Below are positions 1-5,454 of a DNA stretch of 8,027 nucleotides, piece after piece. The notes beneath the pieces are model-generated. The model ran no database searches and was not told where the DNA came from. It saw only the letters and a list, made by a program, of their open reading frames with translations. Every line of letters begins with the position of its first letter. Within the stretch, counting starts at the first letter, position 1. Source of the stretch: Planctomycetota bacterium (GTDB lineage: Bacteria; Planctomycetota; Planctomycetia; Pirellulales; UBA7805); assembly GCA_030605285.1 (NCBI GenBank), contig JAUWIQ010000075.1, positions 1 to 8,027 of the forward strand, written 5' to 3'. The translations under genes and the position numbers were made by a program.

Positions 1-104
1 GGGTTGAACACGCCAAGATATTTGATTCACGGTTAAAAAACCGGTGGGTTCCGAGTGTATGGGGCCGGGCGATTCCTCCCCCTGCTTTGGCATTTTCCGT
101 TAGT

Positions 105-120
105 GCGGTTCGGCAACCGC
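105..120 (+). other. Perfect 6-bp hairpin in the rpsM leader
   Basis: GCGGTT (105-110) and AACCGC (115-120) are exact reverse complements around the 4-nt loop CGGC. No T-run follows, so it does not look like an intrinsic terminator. It lies about 100 bp before the rpsM start and could be part of a leader RNA structure. A chance short palindrome is also possible. Confidence 0.4.
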
Positions 121-148
121 CGGATAATCCCTCGCCATATATCAATAG

Positions 149-180
149 AATAGACCCCAAGCAGAATAGACCCCAAGCAG
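149..180. repeat. 16-bp perfect tandem duplication
   Basis: The unit AATAGACCCCAAGCAG occurs twice with no gap, at 149-164 and 165-180, and is preceded by a further partial copy AATAG at 144-148. It lies 43 bp upstream of the rpsM start codon, just before the ribosome-binding region. It could be a replication-slippage duplication or a duplicated binding site. Nothing in the sequence decides between these. Confidence 0.8.
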
Positions 181-207
181 TATGGATGGCTGTTGTAAGA
201 CAGTACT

Positions 208-212
208 AGGAG
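208..212 (+). promoter_or_regulatory. Ribosome binding site of rpsM
   Basis: AGGAG sits 11 nt before the ATG at 224. It is a good Shine-Dalgarno match at slightly long spacing and supports this start for S13. Confidence 0.65.
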
Positions 213-223
213 AATAAGAACCT

Positions 224-607
224 ATGCCTCGTTTGTTGGGTGTTGACATTCCAAACGATCGTCCCACGGTTGTTTCGTTGACTTACCTTTATGGTGTCGG
301 GCCTAAGAGTGCGCGGCAACTATGTCAAAATGCAGGTATCGATCCAAAAAAACGTGCTCGTGATCTTCAGGAAGATGAAGTCGCGCGGCTCGCGGCTTTA
401 CTCGATAAAGATTATATCGTCGAAGGTCAGCTTCGCCGGCAAGTTGCGCAAAATGTATCACGACTGCGGGATATTGCTTGCTATCGAGGTCTGCGACATC
501 GACGCGGCCTACCCGTCCGCGGACAGCGAACGCGAACTAATGCTCGAACTCGCAAAGGGCCGCGGAGGACCGTGGCTGGCAAAAAGGGCGTAAAAGATTT
601 ACGGTAA
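224..607 (+). CDS. rpsM: 30S ribosomal protein S13
   Basis: S13 sits in the head of the 30S subunit, where it forms bridges to the 50S subunit and its C-terminal tail approaches the P-site tRNA. The product is 127 residues, close to the usual bacterial length of about 115-125. The N-terminal part (about residues 1-60) carries the helix-two-turn-helix fold with the YLYGVG segment (21-26). The basic C-terminal region holds the highly conserved RGLRHRRGLPVRGQRT stretch (88-103) followed by NARTRKG (106-112), the hallmark of the family, and ends in a Lys/Arg-rich tail. The ATG has a good AGGAG ahead of it and the N-terminus aligns with family members. It is the first gene of a canonical alpha operon; the next gene, rpsK, begins 89 bp downstream. 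Identification is essentially certain. Confidence 0.98.
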   Translation: MPRLLGVDIPNDRPTVVSLTYLYGVGPKSARQLCQNAGIDPKKRARDLQEDEVARLAALLDKDYIVEGQLRRQVAQNVSRLRDIACYRGLRHRRGLPVRGQRTRTNARTRKGPRRTVAGKKGVKDLR

Positions 608-636
608 TTTAGAAATGTTAGCTGAAAATTTATAGC

Positions 637-663
637 GGGTGTGTGGATCGCGGAGGTTCACCC
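637..663 (+). other. Possible stem-loop in the rpsM-rpsK spacer
   Basis: GGGTG (637-641) can pair with CACCC (659-663) across a 17-nt loop. TGTGG (642-646) with CCACA (662-666) is an alternative pairing that excludes the first. The element lies just upstream of the rpsK ribosome-binding site in an 89-bp spacer that is otherwise unexplained. The structure is only five base pairs either way, so regulation of rpsK by it is speculation. Confidence 0.25.
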
Positions 664-680
664 ACAGGCGATAAGGGATA

Positions 681-685
681 AGGAG
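681..685 (+). promoter_or_regulatory. Ribosome binding site deciding the rpsK GTG start
   Basis: AGGAG lies 11 nt before the GTG at 697, the same spacing as for rpsM. It supports translation from this GTG, which gives the expected N-terminus Met-Ala-Lys-Gly followed by a lysine run. There is no in-frame ATG near the start. Confidence 0.65.
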
Positions 686-696
686 TAAATTAGGCG

Positions 697-1077
697 GTGG
701 CAAAAGGCAAAAAGAAAAAGGTGCGACGTAACGTTTCCGTGGGCATTGTCTACATCAAGGCAACGTTCAACAACACGACGGTCACGGTCACGGACATAAA
801 AGGCGATACCCTCTGCTGGGCGAGTGCCGGGACATCCGGCTTTAAAGGCAGTCGAAAAAGCACACCCTTTGCAGGGCAATGTGCAGCACAGCAGGCAGCG
901 GAAAAGGCAAAGAAATTTGGCATCAAAGATGTCGATGTTCGCGTGAATGGGCCAGGTAGCGGGCGAGAAAGCGCGATTACAGCACTGCAGTCGGCAGGCG
1001 TAAACATTAAGTCCATCGAAGATATTACACCGATGCCTCACAATGGTTGTCGCCCCAGCAAAAAACGGCGAGTCTAA
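697..1077 (+). CDS. rpsK: 30S ribosomal protein S11
   Basis: S11 is part of the 30S platform, binds 16S rRNA near the 690/790 region and helps shape the mRNA exit channel. The product is 126 residues, a normal length. Family blocks are clear: a Lys-rich N-terminus (residues 3-11), [14 protein letters not shown] (20-33), [20 protein letters not shown] (41-60), AAQQAAEKA (63-71), the [12 protein letters not shown] loop (83-94), and the C-terminal [17 protein letters not shown], typical of bacterial S11. Translation begins at a GTG supported by an AGGAG. It lies 89 bp after rpsM and 81 bp before rpsD, rather loose spacing for an alpha operon. Identification is essentially certain. Confidence 0.98.
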   Translation: MAKGKKKKVRRNVSVGIVYIKATFNNTTVTVTDIKGDTLCWASAGTSGFKGSRKSTPFAGQCAAQQAAEKAKKFGIKDVDVRVNGPGSGRESAITALQSAGVNIKSIEDITPMPHNGCRPSKKRRV

Positions 1078-1100
1078 GAGACACTGCAAATAAAATTAAC

Positions 1101-1118
1101 CGATCGATAACTCGATCG
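1101..1118. other. CGATCG inverted repeat in the rpsK-rpsD spacer
   Basis: CGATCG occurs at 1101-1106 and again at 1113-1118, separated by ATAACT. The unit is its own reverse complement, so the two copies form a 6-bp hairpin with a 6-nt loop in RNA, and each copy is also a DNA palindrome. It is 41 bp before the rpsD start. S4 is the autogenous regulator of the alpha operon in Escherichia coli, so RNA structure near rpsD is of interest, but the E. coli target lies at rpsM and is a different structure. No T-run follows. Confidence 0.4.
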
Positions 1119-1158
1119 TCACAATCGTTAGAATTCAAAAACAGGCTGGAAAGCAAGT

Positions 1159-1785
1159 ATGGCGCGTTACACAGGCCCAGTTTGTCGGCTTTGTCGACGT
1201 GACGGAATGAAATTGTTTTTGAAGGGCTCTCGTTGCGATACCCCTAAGTGTGGTTTCGACCGACGAGATTCTCCTCCGGGCATGCACCAATTTCGCCGAG
1301 GAAAGCTGACAGAATATGCCCTTCAGCTTCGTGAAAAACAAAAGGTCAAGCATTATTACGGGGTCCTAGAGCGCCAGTTTCGCAGTTATTTCGGACGGGC
1401 GACCCGCGCATCAGGCAATACGGGCGATGTCTTGTTGAGCCTGTTAGAGCGGCGTCTTGACAACGTCGTGCATCGCCTGGGTTTCGGTCAGAGCCGGGCA
1501 CAGGCTAGGCAACTCATTACTCACGGTCACTTCATGGTAAACGGTCAATTTGTGGATATCGCTAGTTTCCAGGTGGGGGCGGGTGATGTCATCCAAGTAA
1601 AAAACCGCGAGAAAAGCCTGCAGGCAGTTACTGCGAATCTTTCAGAAAATCAGCGTGATGTTCCTGATTTTCTCAATTTGGCAGAGGGTGCGATTCCAGA
1701 AGGCCGCGTGGCGCGGTTACCTGAGGTAGAAGATATCTCGATTCCGATTCAGGCTCAGTTGATTATTGAATTGTGTTCAAAATAG
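1159..1785 (+). CDS. rpsD: 30S ribosomal protein S4
   Basis: S4 is a primary 16S rRNA-binding protein that nucleates 30S body assembly and takes part in decoding accuracy; in enterobacteria it also represses its own operon. The 208-residue product has the usual length. The N-terminal domain carries four cysteines in the zinc-ribbon arrangement C9-x2-C12 ... C26-x4-C31, so this is the Zn-binding (C+) form rather than the cysteine-free form. The S4 RNA-binding domain spans about residues 98-150 (RRLDNVVHRLGFGQSRAQAR, then the HG-x-VNG motif), and the family's Leu/Ile-rich ending follows. The ATG start matches the conserved MARYTGP N-terminus, but the Shine-Dalgarno is weak (GGAAAG at 1148-1153). 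rpoA starts 18 bp after its stop, which suggests tight co-translation. Very secure identification. Confidence 0.98.
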   Translation: MARYTGPVCRLCRRDGMKLFLKGSRCDTPKCGFDRRDSPPGMHQFRRGKLTEYALQLREKQKVKHYYGVLERQFRSYFGRATRASGNTGDVLLSLLERRLDNVVHRLGFGQSRAQARQLITHGHFMVNGQFVDIASFQVGAGDVIQVKNREKSLQAVTANLSENQRDVPDFLNLAEGAIPEGRVARLPEVEDISIPIQAQLIIELCSK

Positions 1786-1792
1786 CGGTTAC

Positions 1793-1796
1793 GGAG
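1793..1796 (+). promoter_or_regulatory. Ribosome binding site of rpoA
   Basis: GGAG lies 7 nt before the ATG at 1804, inside the 18-bp rpsD-rpoA gap. Its close spacing supports this start, which gives the expected N-terminus for the alpha subunit. Confidence 0.55.
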
Positions 1797-1803
1797 ACAA
1801 ACT

Positions 1804-2799
1804 ATGCATATTCGTTGGCGTGGTCTTGAACTTCCCAGTCAGGTCCGGTGTGAAGCAGAAACGCTTAGCGCAACCTATGGGAAATTCGTTGCCGAACCGT
1901 TTGAACGGGGGTTCGGCGTCACCATTGGTAACAGCCTTCGGCGGATATTACTATCCAGCCTGGAAGGTAGCGCAATTACACAGATCCGCATCCAGGGTGC
2001 ACAGCACGAGTTCACAACGATCGATGGCGTTGTAGAGGATGCGACCGACATTGTTTTGAATATCAAATCACTTGTCGTAAAAAATCATTCGGATTCAACG
2101 AAAGTCATACGCGTTGAGAAAAACTCGCCCGGTGATATCAGGGGATCAGATATTGCAGCGGACGCTTCCGTTGACATCATCAATAAAGAGCACAAAATTG
2201 CCACGATTAGCGGTGATAATGACTTTGTCATGGAAATGGTCGTCGAGAATGGTCGTGGGTATATTCCGGCGTTGGAGCACACACCCAGCGAGCAGGAAGT
2301 AGGCATTATTCCAATCGACGCTGTTTACAGTCCCGTCGTCCGTGTCCGTTACGAAGTGGAGGCAACCCGCGTAGGTCAGAAAACAAACTACGACAAACTG
2401 ACCTTGGAAATTTGGACCAACGGTAGCATTCATCCTGAAATTGCGTTGGTTGAAGCCGCAAAAATACTTCGCAAACACCTCAATCCGTTTGTTCAGTACA
2501 GCAAACTTGGTACAGAAGTGCATAGCAGCGTGCGAATGAATACGGATGGAGTCGATCCTGCACTCGAACGAAAGTTGAATATGAATATTGCCGAGCTACA
2601 ACTTTCGGTGCGGGCCAGTAACTGCCTGGAATCTGAAGGCATTCTGACCGTGCGGGATCTCGTGACGAAAGACGAAGACTCACTCATGGAAGTTCGTAAT
2701 TTTGGTGATACAACGTTACAGGAAGTCTACGAAAAACTTCGAGAACTGGGATTACGTCTGGGTATGCGGGTAACCTCGTTTCCGGCTCCTGCTTTCTAG
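1804..2799 (+). CDS. rpoA: DNA-directed RNA polymerase subunit alpha
   Basis: The alpha subunit dimerises to scaffold assembly of beta and beta', and its C-terminal domain contacts UP elements and activators. The product is 331 residues, normal length. The N-terminal domain (about 1-235) contains the dimerisation signature [18 protein letters not shown] (36-53) and later HNPFV-like LNPFVQY (226-232). A linker of about 20 residues leads to the C-terminal domain (about 250-320), which contains [14 protein letters not shown] (267-280) and [12 protein letters not shown] (297-308). R270 and N273 match E. coli R265 and N268. The position of E. coli K298 is T303 here, preceded by D302, so the DNA-contact surface differs somewhat. 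It ends with GLRLGMR followed by a short tail. Fourth gene of the alpha operon; identification is certain. Confidence 0.98.
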   Translation: MHIRWRGLELPSQVRCEAETLSATYGKFVAEPFERGFGVTIGNSLRRILLSSLEGSAITQIRIQGAQHEFTTIDGVVEDATDIVLNIKSLVVKNHSDSTKVIRVEKNSPGDIRGSDIAADASVDIINKEHKIATISGDNDFVMEMVVENGRGYIPALEHTPSEQEVGIIPIDAVYSPVVRVRYEVEATRVGQKTNYDKLTLEIWTNGSIHPEIALVEAAKILRKHLNPFVQYSKLGTEVHSSVRMNTDGVDPALERKLNMNIAELQLSVRASNCLESEGILTVRDLVTKDEDSLMEVRNFGDTTLQEVYEKLRELGLRLGMRVTSFPAPAF

Positions 2800-2888
2800 C
2801 AACGACCAAATGGCGTTTGACCTGGAATTGTTTAAGATCGTACTCAAGCGGTTTGTTTTCTGCTCATTTTAAGTAATCGTGATTTGTC
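2800..2888 (+). other. rpoA-rplQ spacer without a clear ribosome binding site
   Basis: This 89-bp gap is long for the rpoA-rplQ junction. A TTGACC at 2817-2822 resembles a -35 box, but no good -10 box lies at the right distance (best is TACTCA at 2841-2846, 18-bp spacing). No purine-rich Shine-Dalgarno precedes the rplQ ATG at 2889. I see no terminator hairpin. Confidence 0.4.
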
Positions 2889-3593
2889 ATGCGACATCGA
2901 AGACGAGGCCGAATCCTGGGACGCTCGCCAAGCCACCGGCGGGCTTTGATGAAGAATCTGGCATCCAGCCTGCTTTTGACCGAGCGGGACGCGGAATTTG
3001 ATGACAACGCACCGCAGGTAAAAGGCCGTATTGTAACCACCATGGCGAAAGCAAAGGAAGTTCGCCCGCTCATCGAGCGTTGTATTACAATCGCCCGCAA
3101 TGCACTCAACGAACAGCGGGAAGCCGACTCGCTGGCCTCGGATGCGGAGCGGGATTCGGAAGAGTGGAAGAAGTGGCGGGCAAGCGATCGTTGGGTAGAG
3201 TGGAATCAGGCTATTGCGCCGGTCCTTTCGGCACGTCGCCGTACGATTCAACTGTTGGGAAATAAAGAAGCTGTCTCCATTCTTTTCGATGACGTAGCCC
3301 CGCGATTCGAAGATCGCCCCGGCGGCTACACGCGAATTATGCGTCTTGCCAAACCGCGACTGGGCGATGCGGGCATTCAGGTTATTCTAGAACTGGTTGG
3401 CGAGCGGGATCGTGTCAAAGGCCCCACCTCAGAGACACCACGATTTGAAGATGAGAATCCTGCCCCGAGCGAGAGCGCACCCGAGGAAGAAGAGATCCAT
3501 GATCAGGCTTCGGAGGGCGAAGAATCTGAGAATCTGGTTGAAGCCGACGACATGGATTCTGATGAAAACGAGAAATCGGCCAACAACAGTTGA
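2889..3593 (+). CDS. rplQ: 50S ribosomal protein L17 with insertions and an acidic C-terminal extension
   Basis: L17 binds 23S rRNA near the peptide exit tunnel. The N-terminus ([12 protein letters not shown], then [14 protein letters not shown]) and the later [17 protein letters not shown] block (137-153) are diagnostic. At 234 residues it is far longer than E. coli L17 (127). Comparing by eye with the E. coli sequence, the excess has three parts: about 14 residues after the first helix (around 31-50), about 39 residues between ITIAR (66-70) and the LFDDVAPRF block (132-140; the extra part is rich in charge and Trp, with [13 protein letters not shown] around 90-102), and a 63-residue tail (172-234) in which about 23 residues are Asp or Glu. 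The tail looks disordered. The ATG lacks a visible Shine-Dalgarno but yields the conserved family start. Last gene of the alpha operon. The identity is firm; the role of the extra parts is unknown. Confidence 0.95.
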   Translation: MRHRRRGRILGRSPSHRRALMKNLASSLLLTERDAEFDDNAPQVKGRIVTTMAKAKEVRPLIERCITIARNALNEQREADSLASDAERDSEEWKKWRASDRWVEWNQAIAPVLSARRRTIQLLGNKEAVSILFDDVAPRFEDRPGGYTRIMRLAKPRLGDAGIQVILELVGERDRVKGPTSETPRFEDENPAPSESAPEEEEIHDQASEGEESENLVEADDMDSDENEKSANNS

Positions 3594-3675
3594 TCGATTC
3601 ACGGCAACAGCAGCTAGGTTTGATCTCACCTCAACGATAACTACTGCCCCCGCTTCTTGGAGCAGGCGGCAGATC

Positions 3676-3680
3676 AGGGA
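3676..3680 (+). promoter_or_regulatory. Possible ribosome binding site of the metallopeptidase gene
   Basis: AGGGA lies 12 nt before the ATG at 3693. It is the only purine-rich element near either candidate start; the alternative TTG at 3657 is preceded by a pyrimidine-rich stretch. It therefore favours the ATG. Confidence 0.4.
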
Positions 3681-3692
3681 ATTTGGTCACGG

Positions 3693-4316
3693 ATGGCTGC
3701 GCCTCTCCGAGATGACCGGACAGCACGCTCGTTACCCGAGTCGCAATCCGACTTCGATTTCACCTACCGCATAAGATGCGTCTGTGAAGACATGGTCGCC
3801 CGTCTTCCGCAGTTGGCACATATTGAAATGGAGCAAGTGGCAGTGAGCTTCTGCCAAACACGCAAAAATGTCCGCCATGGACTCCAAGCGGCACTCACTC
3901 CCATGCGTTTTGAGGGGGGCAAACGCGAAATAGTCCGGAAGGGCCAGCGGTGGCGGGTCCAGCAAATACGAAACTCGCAGGGGCAGGAGGTACTCTACCT
4001 ACTAAGTTTCTATATGCCGCGTTTCCAGAACCAGCCCTTTCGCGAAAAGCTGGTTACGATCCTGCACGAATTGTGGCACATCAGCCCTCGATTTGATGGG
4101 GATCTGCGACGACTTGGTGGTCGTTGCTATGTCCATTCCACAAGTGAGAAGGCGTACGATGCCGCCATGGCAGTCTTGGCAGAGGATTGGTTTTCACAAA
4201 ACCCATCTCCTGCAATCTACGATTTTTTGAAGATGTCGTTCACGGAGCTGCAAAAACACTTTGGTGGTGTTCGAGGATTGCAAATCAGTGCGCCAAAGCT
4301 AATCCGCTGCGATTGA
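3693..4316 (+). CDS. Putative zinc metallopeptidase (HExxH protein)
   Basis: This 207-residue protein has a clear HELWH zinc-binding motif at residues 125-129 in the context LVTILHELWHISPRFDGD, preceded by a predicted strand (LYLLSFYMPRF, about 102-112). H148 (in CYVHS) or E152 could be the third metal ligand. I cannot assign an exact family; the pattern resembles proteins annotated as predicted or phage-type putative metallopeptidases. No signal peptide or membrane segment is seen, so it is probably cytoplasmic. The conserved part seems to begin near FDFTYRIR (about residue 22), so the N-terminus is uncertain: the ATG at 3693 is preferred, and a TTG at 3657 would add 12 residues. It starts 99 bp after rplQ on the same strand with no terminator seen between, so read-through from the alpha operon is possible. 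Its substrate is unknown. Confidence 0.7.
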   Translation: MAAPLRDDRTARSLPESQSDFDFTYRIRCVCEDMVARLPQLAHIEMEQVAVSFCQTRKNVRHGLQAALTPMRFEGGKREIVRKGQRWRVQQIRNSQGQEVLYLLSFYMPRFQNQPFREKLVTILHELWHISPRFDGDLRRLGGRCYVHSTSEKAYDAAMAVLAEDWFSQNPSPAIYDFLKMSFTELQKHFGGVRGLQISAPKLIRCD

Positions 4317-4332
4317 AATCCTTGGCAGATCC

Positions 4333-4345
4333 TGTCGTAGCGACA
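4333..4345 (+). other. Small inverted repeat in the convergent spacer
   Basis: TGTCG (4333-4337) and CGACA (4341-4345) flank the 3-nt loop TAG. It lies 17 bp after the metallopeptidase stop. It could help end plus-strand transcription, but no T-run follows, so an intrinsic terminator is not supported. Confidence 0.3.
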
Positions 4346-4363
4346 TGAGTCCTACGCCCTCCC

Positions 4364-4387
4364 AATAAAATCGGCGCGAGCCCCGAT
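4364..4387 (-). terminator. Probable intrinsic terminator of the GDP-fucose synthase gene
   Basis: Read on the minus strand, a GC-rich hairpin (4370-4387) is followed directly by TTTTATT (4364-4370, sharing one base with the stem). ATCGG at 4370-4374 pairs with CCGAT at 4383-4387. An alternative fold with a GCGA tetraloop closed by GGC/GCC is also possible. It begins about 20 bp beyond the stop codon of the minus-strand gene, the expected place. The stem is short (5-6 bp), so strength is uncertain. Confidence 0.55.
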
Positions 4388-4407
4388 CGTCCCGAACTGT
4401 GGAACAA

Positions 4408-5358
4408 CTAAGCTGCCAAGCGACCGCATTTTTCGCGATACCATTGGACCGTCTGCATCAGCCCATCACGCAAACTGGTGCGGGCTTCGAAACCGAATTT
4501 CGCGAGTGCTCGCGTCGTATCGAGACACCTCCGCGGCTGTCCATCGGGTTTTTCCGCATTCCAGCGAATCTCTCCTGCAAAGCCGCAAACCTCACAGATG
4601 AGTTCCGCAAGCTCCCGAATTGAAATCTCGCTTCCAGAACCGAGGTTTACAGGCTCGGACTCATTATAATCTCTTGTCGCCCGCACAATCCCATCTGCAG
4701 CATCCCCCACATAAAGAAATTCTCGGGATGCTGATCCGGTTCCCCAGACTTCAACAAATTCACTTCCCGATTCCATCGCTTCGCATACTTTACGCACCAA
4801 CGCCGGGATAACGTGACTCGACTGCAAATCAAAATTGTCGTAAGGACCATAAAGATTGACGGGAAATAACGTGATCGCATTCATCCCATACTGCTGGCGG
4901 TAGGCCTGACACTGCACCAGCAGCATTTTCTTTGCGAGTCCATACGGGGCGTTGGTTTCCTCCGGATAGCCGTTCCAGAGATCCTCCTCCCGAAAAGGTA
5001 CCGGCGTGTATTTCGGGTAGGCACAGATCGATCCTACCGCCACAAACTTATCGACTCCGAAGCAGCGGGCCTGCTCGATCAGTTCGATTCCCATGATCGC
5101 GTTCTCGTAAAAGAACTTGCCGGGATTGAGACGATTCGCCTCGATCCCGCCAACCACAGCTGCCAGATGGAGAATCACATCGGGACGACTGTCAGTGAGC
5201 AATTGGCGGATTGCGCCCCGGTCGCGCAAATCGTAGGAACTGCTGCGTGGAGCAATAATCTCTCGAGGATGTAAAGATTCGAGTTCTCGGCATACTTCGC
5301 GGCCAAGGAAACCAGCACCACCCGTGACAACAACGGTTTTTTCCTGGAGTGTAGTCAC
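4408..5358 (-). CDS. fcl: GDP-L-fucose synthase (GDP-4-keto-6-deoxy-D-mannose 3,5-epimerase/4-reductase)
   Basis: The enzyme converts GDP-4-keto-6-deoxymannose to GDP-L-fucose with NADPH, the last step of de novo GDP-fucose synthesis in the cytoplasm. It is an extended short-chain dehydrogenase of 316 residues, the family's length. The Rossmann motif TGGAGFLG lies at 12-19. The catalytic set is complete: S110 and C112 in GSICAYP, Y139 and K143 in PYGLAKK, and H182 in SSHVIPAL, each three positions after E. coli S107, C109, Y136, K140 and H179. Segments such as [25 protein letters not shown] and VNLGSG are also typical. The start is a GTG with AGGGA (5367-5371 on the plus strand) 8 nt before it. 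The exporter gene lies 97 bases upstream on the same strand, so co-transcription is possible. The partner gene gmd is not in the window. Confidence 0.93.
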   Translation of the reverse strand: MTTLQEKTVVVTGGAGFLGREVCRELESLHPREIIAPRSSSYDLRDRGAIRQLLTDSRPDVILHLAAVVGGIEANRLNPGKFFYENAIMGIELIEQARCFGVDKFVAVGSICAYPKYTPVPFREEDLWNGYPEETNAPYGLAKKMLLVQCQAYRQQYGMNAITLFPVNLYGPYDNFDLQSSHVIPALVRKVCEAMESGSEFVEVWGTGSASREFLYVGDAADGIVRATRDYNESEPVNLGSGSEISIRELAELICEVCGFAGEIRWNAEKPDGQPRRCLDTTRALAKFGFEARTSLRDGLMQTVQWYREKCGRLAA

Positions 5359-5454
5359 CTGAAATGTCCCTGCTCAATGTGTAACAACCAACGGAATATA
5401 CTGGAGAATCGTCTAATATTTCTGGGACTTCGGCAAGGGCAAACTGCCTACTCT
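5359..5454 (-). other. Spacer between the ABC exporter gene and the fcl gene
   Basis: This 96-bp spacer holds the Shine-Dalgarno of the fucose synthase gene (5367-5371) and a weak inverted repeat, GGCA/TGCC at 5438-5448, without a T-run on the minus strand. No strong terminator or promoter is evident, which is compatible with co-transcription of the two genes. Confidence 0.4.

Larger units (their letters stand above)
1..223 (+). other. Leader/intergenic region upstream of rpsM
   Basis: No gene can be assigned here. Frame 1 reads eleven codons to a TAA at 34-36, which could be the tail of an upstream gene, but it is too short to identify. Frame 3 is open until about position 210, but its translation is rich in Pro, Arg and Asn and resembles no protein I know. 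Genes that often precede rpsM (rpmJ, infA, map) are not recognisable; in particular the Cys-rich L36 sequence is absent. The stretch holds a perfect 6-bp hairpin (105-120) and a 16-bp tandem duplication (149-180). I see no convincing promoter, so the operon may be read through from upstream genes or start from a promoter I cannot recognise. Confidence 0.6.

Noticed and set aside
105..120. Hairpin as a T-arm of a tRNA gene
   Set aside because: No acceptor, D or anticodon arms can be found around it and the loop is only four bases.
1..210. Open frame (frame 3) before rpsM as a possible protein-coding gene
   Set aside because: No recognisable family, Pro/Arg/Asn-rich translation, and it crosses the tandem duplication; it reads as non-coding.
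1..223. rpmJ (L36) directly upstream of rpsM
   Set aside because: No short Cys/His-containing L36 sequence appears in any plus-strand frame.
658..1089. Minus-strand open frame opposite rpsK
   Set aside because: It is a shadow of the very well conserved S11 gene and its translation matches no family.
2146..2523. Minus-strand open frame opposite rpoA
   Set aside because: It overlaps the conserved alpha subunit completely and has no independent support.
2817..2846. Internal promoter before rplQ (TTGACC with TACTCA)
   Set aside because: The -35 match is fair but the -10 match is poor; not enough to call a promoter.
3397..3774. Plus-strand open frame bridging rplQ and the metallopeptidase gene
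   Set aside because: It overlaps the ends of two better-supported genes in another frame and its composition is like a frame-shifted translation.
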